The notes: a model not told the origin generated them from the sequence alone. A stretch of DNA of 12,413 nucleotides from an uncultured Lachnospiraceae bacterium (GCA_946623295.1 CAMOQY010000023.1:1-12413); one strand, 5' to 3'; shown: positions 1-6,720, counted from the stretch's first letter. Program-made: numbers and translations.

Positions 1-190
1 GTGGGAGGACAGCATCGTGGAGAGCGGCAACGATATCATGTATGCCATCCACATCCCTCAGGAGAGCGTCACGATCCCTGAGACCATCGACGCCATCCGC
101 GCGTCAATGCGTATGCAGGAGACCCGCGAGGAGGGCACCGCTGCAACCAACAAATATCTCAGGATCGGTACCTTCAAGAATAAAAAGTGA
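1..190 (+). CDS. Type II (archaeal-type) glyceraldehyde-3-phosphate dehydrogenase, C-terminal end only
   Basis: Only the last 62 codons are present; the gene begins upstream of the window. The readable frame starts at base 2 and ends at TGA 188-190. The residue stretch IPETIDAIRA resembles the VPENIDAIRA segment near the C-terminus of the archaeal type II GAPDH family, which differs from the usual bacterial GapA. The family converts glyceraldehyde-3-phosphate, phosphate and NAD(P)+ to 1,3-bisphosphoglycerate in the cytosol. The next gene, 9 bp downstream, is an archaeal-type phosphoglycerate kinase that would use exactly this product, which strongly supports the call. Catalytic cysteine and cofactor-binding residues lie outside the window, so activity and cofactor preference cannot be judged. 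Confidence 0.78.
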   Translation, partial: WEDSIVESGNDIMYAIHIPQESVTIPETIDAIRASMRMQETREEGTAATNKYLRIGTFKNKK

Positions 191-199
191 GGATCAGTC

Positions 200-1447
200 A
201 TGCGCTTTGGCATAAGAACACTTGATGATCTTGCCCTGCGCGGACGGACGGTCATCTGCAGAGTGGATATGAACCAGCCCGTAGACCGGGAAAAGGGAAC
301 TCTGAAGAGCACCAACCGTATCCGCGCCTGTGCGCCTACGCTGCGCGAGCTCTCTGAAAAGGGAGCCCGCGTGGTGATCCTGGCTCACCAGGGCAGCGAT
401 ATCGAATACAAAAACTATTACACTACAAAACCGCACGCCGATGTTCTCAGGAGCCTCGGCCTGGATGTGAAGTGGATCGACGACGTCTGCGGACCCGCCG
501 CGAGAGAAGCGATAAAAGCGCTTAAGGACGGGGAGCTTCTGCTCCTTGACAACGTCCGTTTCGTGGCAGAGGAGCAGACGCTTTTTGAAACCAAGCTGAA
601 GCTGACTCACGAACAGCAGGCCCATACTCAGGTCGTGGAAAAGCTTGCGCCTCTCGCCGACGCCTACGTGTGCGACGCTTTTGCGGCCGCGCATCGCGAT
701 CAGCCGAGTCTGTGCGGCTTTGAGCAGGTTCTGCCCTCCGCCATGGGCAGGCTCTTTGAAAAAGAATTCTGCACTGTCTCGGAGCTTATGGAGTCGCCCG
801 CCCGCCCCTGCGTATTCGTACTGGGTGGAGCAAAGATATCGGACGCATTTCTGATGCTTCAGACAGTCCTGGGCAAAGGCGTGGCCGACTGCGTTCTCAC
901 GGGAGGACTGGTCGGAAACATCTTCCTTGCCGCGCTTGGAAAAGACATAGGACAGGGCAGCGTGGACTTTATCTACAAGAGCAATTACGGTGAGTATATA
1001 GACCGCGCCCGCGAGCTGTATGAGCAGTACGGCGAAAAGATCATGCTTCCTTCGGATCTGGCCTGGGTCGAAAACGGAGAGCGCTGCGAAGCGGTGCTCG
1101 GCGAGATCCCTGCCGGGATCGCCTCGGTGGACGTAGGAAGCGCGACCGCGGCGGCTTACCGCGACGTGATCATGAGCGCGAAAACAGTATTCGTAAACGG
1201 ACCCATGGGCGTCTTTGAGCAGGGCCCCAGCGAGCTCGGCACGAAGATGGTATGGCAGGCGCTCGCGGACACCGGGGCTCATACAGTCCTCGGCGGAGGC
1301 GACAGCATCACGGCTGCGGAGAAATATCAGGTCACCGATAAAATGGGATATATCTGCACCGGAGGCGGAGCACTGATACGCTTCCTCACCGGTGAAGAGC
1401 TCCCTGTCGTAAAGGCGCTGCGCCACGGATCAGCCATCCCGGAGTAG
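200..1447 (+). CDS. pgk: Phosphoglycerate kinase, archaeal-type
   Basis: A 415-residue cytosolic kinase transferring phosphate from 1,3-bisphosphoglycerate to ADP, giving 3-phosphoglycerate and ATP. Family motifs appear in order: RVDMN (21-25) and RIRA (40-43) of the substrate pocket, AHQG (62-65), LLLDNVRF (114-121), YVCDAFAAAHRDQPS (156-170), LGGAK (208-212), GPMGVFE (334-340), the nucleotide loop GGGDS (365-369) and TGGGA (387-391). The forms DAFAAAHR.QPS and AHQG resemble archaeal PGKs more than the standard bacterial enzyme. The length fits the archaeal family, and no key motif is obviously broken. The ribosome site GAGGA (189-193) overlaps the stop of the GAPDH gene and lies 6 bases before ATG 200, so the two genes are probably one transcript and translationally linked. 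An organism like this would normally also carry a bacterial gap/pgk pair elsewhere, so this pair may be a dedicated second set (inference). Confidence 0.93.
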   Translation: MRFGIRTLDDLALRGRTVICRVDMNQPVDREKGTLKSTNRIRACAPTLRELSEKGARVVILAHQGSDIEYKNYYTTKPHADVLRSLGLDVKWIDDVCGPAAREAIKALKDGELLLLDNVRFVAEEQTLFETKLKLTHEQQAHTQVVEKLAPLADAYVCDAFAAAHRDQPSLCGFEQVLPSAMGRLFEKEFCTVSELMESPARPCVFVLGGAKISDAFLMLQTVLGKGVADCVLTGGLVGNIFLAALGKDIGQGSVDFIYKSNYGEYIDRARELYEQYGEKIMLPSDLAWVENGERCEAVLGEIPAGIASVDVGSATAAAYRDVIMSAKTVFVNGPMGVFEQGPSELGTKMVWQALADTGAHTVLGGGDSITAAEKYQVTDKMGYICTGGGALIRFLTGEELPVVKALRHGSAIPE

Positions 1448-1475
1448 AGGCGCCGAAAACGCATCCCGCGCCGGG

Positions 1476-1504
1476 TTGGAAAAACCGTGTGGTTTTACTA
1501 TGAT
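1476..1504 (+). promoter_or_regulatory. Putative sigma-A promoter for iolEBDG with an inverted repeat in the spacer
   Basis: TTGGAA (1476-1481), a 17-base spacer and TATGAT (1499-1504) make a plausible promoter 41 bases before the iolE start codon. The spacer holds an inverted repeat with arms AAAACC (1481-1486) and GGTTTT (1491-1496) around GTGT. A repressor bound there would block RNA polymerase between -35 and -10. No T-tract follows the repeat, so a terminator is unlikely. The -10 is 5/6 and the -35 is 4/6 to consensus. This suggests that the inositol genes can be switched separately from the upstream GAPDH-PGK genes. There is no experimental support here. Confidence 0.5.
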
Positions 1505-1545
1505 TGTGGAGCGATATTTAAAACGGAATGAACAGGAGTTAAGAT

Positions 1546-2454
1546 ATGGATATGTTTGACAGATCAAAAGTATTTCTGGGCATAGCGCCCATAGGCTGGT
1601 GCAACGATGACATGCCCGAGCTCGGCGCCGAAAACACCTTCCGCCAGACCGTCAGCGAGATGGCGCTGGCAGGCTTTACCGGCTGCGAGATCGGCAACAA
1701 ATATCCCAAGGACCCCGCCGAGTTAAAGCATCAGCTGGATCTGCGCGGAATGCGCATCGCAAGCCGCTGGTTTTCATCATTCCTGCTTACAAAGCCGTAT
1801 GATGAGGTCGAAGCCGAATTCAAAAAGGAGCTCGATTTCCTCGCCGCTGTAGGCGCGAACAGGATAAACGTGAGCGAACAGAGCGGCTCGATCCAGGGCA
1901 GGACCGACGTTCCGATCCTGACCGGAAACCACAAGCCCGTCATGAACGATGAGCAGTGGAAGGTCTTTTGCGACGGCCTCAGCCGCCTCGGACGCGCAGC
2001 CGCAGACCGCGGCTTCAAGCTCTGCTTCCATCATCATATGGGCACGGTCGTGCAGTCCGCTGAGGAAACCGACCGCATGATGGAAAACACCGATCCCGAG
2101 ACTGTATTCCTGTGCTACGATACAGGTCATTTTACCTTTGCGGACGAGGACCCGCTGGCCATGCTTAAAAAGTACGGAAGCCGCATCGGCCACGTACATC
2201 TCAAGGATATGCGCCTTGCCGTAAAAGAGCAGGCCAGGACAGAAGGCTGGAGCTTCCTTACGGCTGTGCGCCGCGGAGCATTCACGGTGCCGGGCGACGG
2301 CGACGTGAACTTCGACCCGGTATTTGCCGAGCTGTCCAAGTCCGGATATACCGGCTGGCTGCTTGTCGAGGCGGAGCAGGATCCCGCTCTGGCGGATCCG
2401 CTGGAGTACGCGATCAAGGCCAGAACTTATATCCGCGAGCATACGGGGCTCTGA
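1546..2454 (+). CDS. iolE: myo-Inosose-2 dehydratase (2-keto-myo-inositol dehydratase)
   Basis: A 302-residue TIM-barrel protein of the xylose-isomerase-like fold and a close match in length to the IolE family. It dehydrates 2-keto-myo-inositol (scyllo-inosose) to 3D-(3,5/4)-trihydroxycyclohexane-1,2-dione, the second step of inositol breakdown. Recognisable family segments are GIAPIGW (12-18), NDDMPELG (20-27), EMALAGFTG (38-46), HHHMGT (162-167), YDTGH (191-195), HVHLKD (216-221), TVPGDGD (247-253) and VEAEQDPA (274-281). The His, Asp and Glu residues in the last five groups are expected to hold the divalent metal. ATG 1546 has AGGAG (1534-1538) at 7 bases; a second in-frame ATG at 1552 is less well spaced. 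It heads the run iolE-iolB-iolD-iolG, with only 13 bp to iolB. Confidence 0.95.
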   Translation: MDMFDRSKVFLGIAPIGWCNDDMPELGAENTFRQTVSEMALAGFTGCEIGNKYPKDPAELKHQLDLRGMRIASRWFSSFLLTKPYDEVEAEFKKELDFLAAVGANRINVSEQSGSIQGRTDVPILTGNHKPVMNDEQWKVFCDGLSRLGRAAADRGFKLCFHHHMGTVVQSAEETDRMMENTDPETVFLCYDTGHFTFADEDPLAMLKKYGSRIGHVHLKDMRLAVKEQARTEGWSFLTAVRRGAFTVPGDGDVNFDPVFAELSKSGYTGWLLVEAEQDPALADPLEYAIKARTYIREHTGL

Positions 2455-2467
2455 TCGGAGGCCGGCT

Positions 2468-3268
2468 ATGACTTATATGGATAAAGGAAAAGAGATCGTC
2501 CGCGGATACAATACCTATATTGATTCCTCGACGGATGATATGGGCACACAGATGGACGTCGGCCTGCTCGTGATGGAGGACGGCGACACATTTGTCATCG
2601 ATGAGCCTGAAAAGGAAACGGCAGTGCTCCTCTTTGAGGGAAAGGTCACCTTTACCTGGGGAGAGGAGAAGTGCGAGGCCGAGCGCCCCGACTGCTTCCG
2701 CTATGAGGCCTACTGCCTGCTGGCGCCGCGCCGCACTCACATTACCCTTGCCGCGCACGGGCACAGCGAGCTCTATATCCAGAAGACGCTTAACGAGCGC
2801 GACTATCGGGCAGTGATGTACACTCCGGAGACGGTCCAGACCCAGCACGCCGGGGCAAACGGCGAGCTCATGGGGGCCATGCGCCGCGAGATCAAGACCT
2901 TTTTCGACTATGACAATATGCCTGAGTCGAATATGGTGCTCGGTGAGGTCCTCAGCTATCCCGGCAAGTGGTCCAGCTATCCGCCTCATCACCATCCGCA
3001 GCCGGAGGTCTATTTCTACCGCTATGACCATCCGCAGGGCTTCGGCGCCGGATTTGCAAACGGCGATATCTACAAGACCACGCACAACGGCATGAGCGTC
3101 ATTACCAGCGGCTTCCATTCGCAGGTGACAGCGCCCGGATATGCGCTGTGTTACTCGTGGGGCATCAGGCATCTGCCCGGCGACCCGTGGAAAAAGACGC
3201 GCATCGACGATGAGGAGCACGAGTGGCTCTGGAAGAGTGATGCGAACGAGCATATATTCAAGGAATAA
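2468..3268 (+). CDS. iolB: 5-Deoxy-glucuronate isomerase
   Basis: A 266-residue protein of the KduI/IolB double-cupin family, close to the usual length of about 270. It converts 5-deoxy-D-glucuronate to 2-deoxy-5-keto-D-gluconate, the step after ring opening by IolD. The family signature PGKWSSYPPHHHPQPE (165-180), followed by VYFYRYDHPQGFG, provides the histidine/glutamate cluster expected to bind metal in the C-terminal cupin. A later segment, SGFHSQVTAPGYALCY (214-229), contributes another conserved His. The open frame extends upstream into iolE, but ATG 2468 is chosen because GGAGG (2457-2461) lies 6 bases before it and the resulting protein begins where IolB proteins begin. The iolB stop is 10 bp before the iolD start, so the genes are surely co-transcribed. 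Confidence 0.95.
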   Translation: MTYMDKGKEIVRGYNTYIDSSTDDMGTQMDVGLLVMEDGDTFVIDEPEKETAVLLFEGKVTFTWGEEKCEAERPDCFRYEAYCLLAPRRTHITLAAHGHSELYIQKTLNERDYRAVMYTPETVQTQHAGANGELMGAMRREIKTFFDYDNMPESNMVLGEVLSYPGKWSSYPPHHHPQPEVYFYRYDHPQGFGAGFANGDIYKTTHNGMSVITSGFHSQVTAPGYALCYSWGIRHLPGDPWKKTRIDDEEHEWLWKSDANEHIFKE

Positions 3269-3278
3269 GGAGGGATCC

Positions 3279-5204
3279 ATGAAGACCGTTAGACTTACAA
3301 TGGCGCAGGCTCTGGTAAGATTTCTGGAGCAGCAGTACATCTCATACGACGGAAAGGAGCATCCCTTTGTAGAGGGAGTCATCATGCTCCCCGGACACGG
3401 AAATGTAGTGGGACTCGGTCAGGCGCTTGCCCAGGAAGCGCACCGCATGAAGGTGTATCAGGGCAAAAACGAGCAGGGTATGGCCCATACGGCGGTAGCT
3501 TTTGCCAGACAGTGCAAGCGCAAAAAGATCATGGCCGTGACCAGCTCGGTCGGACCCGGCGCGGCAAATATGGTGACCGCGGCTGCTACGGCTACGGCAA
3601 ACAATATCCCCGTGCTCATCCTGCCGGGCGATGTCTACGCCTGCCGCCAGCCCGATCCGGTGCTCCAGCAGGTGGAGCAGCCTCATGAACTCACGCTTTC
3701 CACAAATGACGCTTTCAGACCCGTGTGCCGCTACTGGGACCGCATAGTGCGCCCCGAGCAGCTGATGAGCGCGATGATCAGCGCCATGAGAGTACTGACA
3801 AGTCCCGCGGATACCGGTGCGGTCTGCATCGCCATGCCTCAGGACGTTGAGGGCGAGGCCTATGATTATCCCGAGAGCTTCTTCAGAAAGCGCGTTCACA
3901 GACTTGCGAGGAGACTGCCCGAGGAGGAGGCTCTTGCCGAGGCGGCTGAGGTGATCCGCAGTGCCAGAAAGCCTCTCATGATCTGCGGCGGCGGAGTCCG
4001 TTACAGCGAGGCTCACGAGGAATTCCGCAACTTCGCTGAGGCCACCGGCATTCCCTTTGGCGAGACTCAGGCAGGCAAGAGCGCCATCGTCTGGACCCAT
4101 CCGCTGAACCTGGGCGGTATCGGCGTGACCGGCTGCTCGGCGGCAAACGAGATAGCTAAGGATGCAGACGTGATCATAGGCGTAGGTACGAGATATACGG
4201 ACTTTACCACTTCTTCCAAGTGGCTTTTCCGCGACGACGCGAAATTTGTAAATATCAACGTCTCCGAGTTCCAGGCTCTGAAGATGGACGCCGCAGTTTC
4301 GCTCGTGGCGGATGCAAAGAGGGCGCTCCCCGCTCTGCTCGAAAAGCTTGGCGGCTATAAGGCACCCTATAGCGGTGAGATCGAAGCTGCCCGCGCAAAA
4401 TGGGCAGACGAGCTGAAACGTCTCGACGGCATCACCTTCGGTCCGGACTACGTGCCCGAGGTCAACGATGCCAATGCCGATTCCGCCTTCCGCTTTGCGG
4501 AGGATATGGACGCCTCTCTTACACAGACCGCCGTTCTCGGAGTGATAAACGAGTGCATCGATCCCGAGGATGTTGTCATAGGCGCGGCCGGCTCGCTCCC
4601 GGGCGATATGCAGCGCATGTGGCGCCCTAAGGCGGTGGACACCTACCACATGGAATACGGATATTCCTGCATGGGCTATGAGGTATCCGGCGCTCTCGGC
4701 GTAAAATACGCCATCGGAGACCGCGACGTCTACGCCATGACGGGCGATGGGAGCTTTGTCATGCTCCACTCCGAGCTGCTTACAGCACTTCAGGAGCATG
4801 TAAAGATCAACGTCTGCCTGTTCAATAACGCAAGCTTCGGCTGCATCAATAATCTCCAGGTAGGCCACGGCAATGATACGCTCTGCACCGAGCTCCGCTT
4901 CCGCGGCGGGGACGGAGCGCACTCAGGCAGCTTTATGCCGGTGGATTTTGCAAAGATCGCCGAAGGCTACGGATGCAAGGGCTATACTATCCATACCCTG
5001 GAGGAGCTTCGCGAGGCGATAGCCGACGCAAAGAAGGTCGAGGGCGTGCCGGTGCTCTTTGATATCCGCGTGCTTCCCAAGTCCATGACCGAGGGCTACG
5101 GCTCCTGGTGGCGTGTAGGCGATACGGAGGTCAGCGAGAATCCGAAGAATACCGCCGCTTATGAAGATCACCTTGCGCATGTCAGGGATGCACGCAAGTA
5201 TTGA
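3279..5204 (+). CDS. iolD: 3D-(3,5/4)-trihydroxycyclohexane-1,2-dione hydrolase
   Basis: A 641-residue thiamine-diphosphate enzyme that cleaves the C-C bond of the cyclic diketone to give 5-deoxy-glucuronate. It shows the three-domain layout of the acetolactate-synthase-like family. The N-terminal domain has GHGNVVGLGQAL and KNEQGMAH, with the ThDP-activating Glu at 65. The middle domain contains GTRYTDFTTSSKW. The C-terminal domain holds the cofactor motif starting GDGS (489-492) and ending NN (516-517). By eye it follows Bacillus subtilis IolD along its full length, including AGSLPGDMQR, EYGYSCMGYEVSG, GCINNLQ and the C-terminal MTEGYGSWW. The frame is open further upstream inside iolB, but ATG 3279 has a strong AAGGAGGG (3267-3274) and matches the family N-terminus. 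No frameshift or missing cofactor residue was seen. Confidence 0.97.
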   Translation: MKTVRLTMAQALVRFLEQQYISYDGKEHPFVEGVIMLPGHGNVVGLGQALAQEAHRMKVYQGKNEQGMAHTAVAFARQCKRKKIMAVTSSVGPGAANMVTAAATATANNIPVLILPGDVYACRQPDPVLQQVEQPHELTLSTNDAFRPVCRYWDRIVRPEQLMSAMISAMRVLTSPADTGAVCIAMPQDVEGEAYDYPESFFRKRVHRLARRLPEEEALAEAAEVIRSARKPLMICGGGVRYSEAHEEFRNFAEATGIPFGETQAGKSAIVWTHPLNLGGIGVTGCSAANEIAKDADVIIGVGTRYTDFTTSSKWLFRDDAKFVNINVSEFQALKMDAAVSLVADAKRALPALLEKLGGYKAPYSGEIEAARAKWADELKRLDGITFGPDYVPEVNDANADSAFRFAEDMDASLTQTAVLGVINECIDPEDVVIGAAGSLPGDMQRMWRPKAVDTYHMEYGYSCMGYEVSGALGVKYAIGDRDVYAMTGDGSFVMLHSELLTALQEHVKINVCLFNNASFGCINNLQVGHGNDTLCTELRFRGGDGAHSGSFMPVDFAKIAEGYGCKGYTIHTLEELREAIADAKKVEGVPVLFDIRVLPKSMTEGYGSWWRVGDTEVSENPKNTAAYEDHLAHVRDARKY

Positions 5205-5214
5205 TGAAAACGCC

Positions 5215-5236
5215 GCGCGGCGCAGGGCCGCCGCGC
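5215..5236 (+). other. GC-rich hairpin between iolD and iolG
   Basis: Arms GCGCGGCG (5215-5222) and CGCCGCGC (5229-5236) form a perfect 8-bp stem with a 6-base loop, starting 10 bp after the iolD stop. The following bases are AGCCTG, not a T-run, so it is not a typical intrinsic terminator. It may act as an RNA-processing or stability element within the iolEBDG message, or slow RNA polymerase before iolG. The iolD-iolG gap (80 bp) is the longest within this operon. Confidence 0.55.
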
Positions 5237-5284
5237 AGCCTGTAAAAATATCAGCCCTTTCCCGGGGCAATGACGGAGGAAAAA

Positions 5285-6316
5285 ATGGACAAGATACTTA
5301 AGATCGGAATAGTAGGCTGCGGCGCGATCGGCAAGGATCACTGCCGCCGCATCATGGAGACTGTTCCCGGCGCGACTGTGGTCGCGGTCAGCGATTATGT
5401 GGCAGCTGCGGCCGATGAGACCGCGGCGAAGTACGGCATCCGCTCGTTCGGAAGCGACTGCAAGGGAATGATCGCGGATCCCGAGGTAGAAGCGGTCGTT
5501 ATAACCTCGATCGATCCTACTCATCACGACTACGTCATGGAGACGCTGAAGTACGAGAAATGGTGCTTCTGCGAGAAGCCTCTCAGCCAGAACGCAAAGG
5601 ACTGCGAGGAGATCATGGCCAGAGAGCTTGAGATAGGCAAAAAGCTCGTCCAGGTCGGCTTTATGAGACGCTATGACCGCGGCTACGCCGAGATGAAGCG
5701 CATCATCGATTCCGGCGAGATCGGCGCTCCGCTGCTGATCAAGGCCTGCCACAGAAACGTATCTCAGGGCCCCGGCTTCAAGACCGAGAACGGCATCACA
5801 AACGTCGCGATCCACGAGCTGGACATCTGCCGCTGGCTGCTCGGAGACGAGTACGAGGACGCGCAGTGCGTACGCGTGCGCCAGAGCTCGAATTCCAACA
5901 AGGGCTACGATAATCCCCAGGTAGTGCTGCTGCGCACAAAGAAGGGCTGCTTTATCGACGTCGAGGTTCAGGTGGCCGATGGCTACGGATACGATATCCA
6001 GTGCGAAGTGGTCTGCGAGAACGGTACCGTAAAGCTCCCGGATCCTTACGCCGTGGTGCGCCGCTCGCGTCCCGATCCCGCAAAGGAACCCGGCGAGACT
6101 ATGCCCATCATGACCGACTGGAAAGAGCGTTTTATCGAGGCCTATGATATCGAGCTGATAAACTGGGTCGCCAGCGTAAACGCCGGCGCTATCACCGGTC
6201 CGTCGGCCTGGGACGGCTATGTCGCCTGCGTGGCGGGCGACGCCTGCAATGCTTCGAGAGGCACCTCACAGTTCATGAAGGTCGAGACCATCGAGAAGCC
6301 TGAACTGTACAAGTAA
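5285..6316 (+). CDS. iolG: Inositol 2-dehydrogenase (GFO/IDH/MocA family)
   Basis: A 343-residue NAD(P)-dependent oxidoreductase, the first step of the pathway, oxidising myo-inositol to 2-keto-myo-inositol. The N-terminal Rossmann fold shows GCGAIGKDH (11-19); the hallmark EKP is at 97-99 with catalytic Lys98; and the substrate domain has GFMRRYD (125-131), HRN (156-158), HELD (177-180), YGYDIQCE (234-241) and SAWDGY (307-312). These match IolG better than other family members. By eye against B. subtilis IolG (K97, D172, H176), the Lys and His are kept (Lys98, His177) but the Asp position appears to be Asn173. ATG 5285 is preferred over in-frame ATG 5270 because GGAGG (5275-5279) sits 5 bases before it, inside the longer frame. 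As last gene of iolEBDG it is followed directly by a strong terminator. A related inositol-isomer or sugar dehydrogenase remains possible. Confidence 0.9.
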   Translation: MDKILKIGIVGCGAIGKDHCRRIMETVPGATVVAVSDYVAAAADETAAKYGIRSFGSDCKGMIADPEVEAVVITSIDPTHHDYVMETLKYEKWCFCEKPLSQNAKDCEEIMARELEIGKKLVQVGFMRRYDRGYAEMKRIIDSGEIGAPLLIKACHRNVSQGPGFKTENGITNVAIHELDICRWLLGDEYEDAQCVRVRQSSNSNKGYDNPQVVLLRTKKGCFIDVEVQVADGYGYDIQCEVVCENGTVKLPDPYAVVRRSRPDPAKEPGETMPIMTDWKERFIEAYDIELINWVASVNAGAITGPSAWDGYVACVAGDACNASRGTSQFMKVETIEKPELYK

Positions 6317-6347
6317 GAACCGGAAGTGTTTTCCGCTTTGAGAAATC

Positions 6348-6391
6348 CTGCCGCACAGGGTGAGCATATCACCCGGAGTGCGGCAGTTTTT
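6348..6391 (+). terminator. Strong intrinsic terminator after iolG
   Basis: Outer arms CTGCCGCAC (6348-6356) and GTGCGGCAG (6378-6386) pair perfectly over 9 bp. Inside them GGGTGA (6358-6363) pairs with TCACCC (6369-6374) around the loop GCATA. A T-tract (6387-6391) follows immediately. It starts 32 bases after the iolG stop and should end the inositol transcript, separating it from the transporter genes. Confidence 0.92.
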
Positions 6392-6429
6392 ATGCTCCGG
6401 TATTTAAGATATTCAGTCAGCGCAAAAAA

Positions 6430-6460
6430 TTGCGTAAAAGTTGCGTAATAATTTGCGGAA
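6430..6460 (+). repeat. Three tandem TTGCG(T/G)AA repeats at helical spacing
   Basis: TTGCGTAA occurs at 6430-6437 and 6441-6448, and TTGCGGAA at 6453-6460, so starts are 11 and 12 bases apart, about one DNA turn. The first copy is also one arm of an inverted repeat with CGCAA (6421-6425). The segment ATAATTTGCG (6448-6457) recurs exactly inverted as CGCAAATTAT at 6550-6559. Spacing and symmetry resemble an activator or repressor binding array 115-145 bases upstream of the -35 box. The binding protein is unknown. Confidence 0.5.
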
Positions 6461-6565
6461 AAAGTGACAGACCCGAGATAAGAGCGATCTGCATCAAATG
6501 CCCCAAGAATCGCGAAAAAACGTGATTTTTAGAGATATATCTACAAAAACGCAAATTATTTTTGG

Positions 6566-6579
6566 CGAAAACGTTGACA
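6566..6579 (+). promoter_or_regulatory. CcpA/LacI-family-like operator over the -35 box
   Basis: CGAAAACGTTGACA matches 13 of 14 positions of the catabolite-responsive element consensus TGWAANCGNTNWCA; only the first base differs. Its 3' end is the -35 hexamer itself, so a bound LacI-family protein would exclude RNA polymerase. A related copy lies 56 bases downstream. Either CcpA or a local LacI-type regulator could bind; sequence alone does not decide. Confidence 0.5.
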
Positions 6580-6601
6580 AAGTAAATAAATTTGATAAAA
6601 T
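6574..6601 (+). promoter_or_regulatory. Sigma-A promoter of the ABC transporter operon
   Basis: A perfect TTGACA (6574-6579) is followed by a 16-base AT-rich spacer and TAAAAT (6596-6601), a 5/6 match to the -10 consensus. The expected start of transcription is near 6608, leaving a leader of about 110 bases. It lies downstream of the iolG terminator and upstream of three co-directional transporter genes, as expected for an independent promoter. Confidence 0.8.
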
Positions 6602-6621
6602 CTAACCAGAGCAATATCTAA

Positions 6622-6635
6622 CGAAAACGTATTCA
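6622..6635 (+). promoter_or_regulatory. Second CcpA/LacI-like operator downstream of the expected start site
   Basis: CGAAAACGTATTCA shares its first nine bases and the final CA with the operator at 6566-6579 and matches 12 of 14 positions of the cre consensus. It lies about 15 bases past the predicted transcription start, a position where a bound protein would block elongation or form a loop with the upstream copy. Confidence 0.42.
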
Positions 6636-6720
6636 TACGCCGGACCGTCGGCAGATCTTCGCAGCAGATATATCGAGAGAAAGACGGCGGACAGGTTTTA
6701 TAAGGAAAGGAGAGCCGAAA

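Larger units (their letters stand above)
6392..6720. promoter_or_regulatory. AT-rich intergenic regulatory region and 5' leader of the transporter operon
   Basis: This stretch of about 330 bases has no supportable gene and is clearly more AT-rich than the flanking coding DNA. It contains three TTGCG-type direct repeats (6430-6460), a distant inverted copy (6550-6559), a sigma-A promoter (6574-6601), two CcpA/LacI-like operators (6566-6579 and 6622-6635) and a leader of about 110 bases before the GTG start at 6721. I did not recognise a known riboswitch class in the leader. Confidence 0.7.

Noticed and set aside
194..1426. Long open frame of 410 codons on the minus strand opposite pgk, and a similar 526-codon frame (3342-4922) opposite iolD
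   Set aside because: Both are antisense to clearly conserved enzymes, have no recognisable family motifs or ribosome sites, and are expected by-products of GC-biased codon use on the true strand.
1481..1496. The AAAACC/GGTTTT inverted repeat as a transcription terminator after pgk
   Set aside because: The stem is short and AT-rich and is followed by ACTATGATTG rather than a T-run; its place between -35 and -10 hexamers fits an operator better.
6508..6530. Imperfect hairpin AATCGCG / CGTGATT followed by a few Ts, considered as a second terminator or attenuator
   Set aside because: The stem has only seven pairs including one G-U, the loop is A-rich, and it lies upstream of the predicted transcription start, so a role in attenuation is unlikely.
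6417..6614. Minus-strand open frame of 65 codons in the intergenic regulatory region
   Set aside because: It overlaps the promoter and repeats, lies in low-complexity AT-rich DNA and shows no recognisable protein features.
6608..6720. Possible riboswitch in the roughly 110-base leader before the permease gene
   Set aside because: Some short complementary segments exist (for example GCCG/CGGC and CCGTC/GACGG), but no known riboswitch core or clear terminator/antiterminator pair could be recognised.
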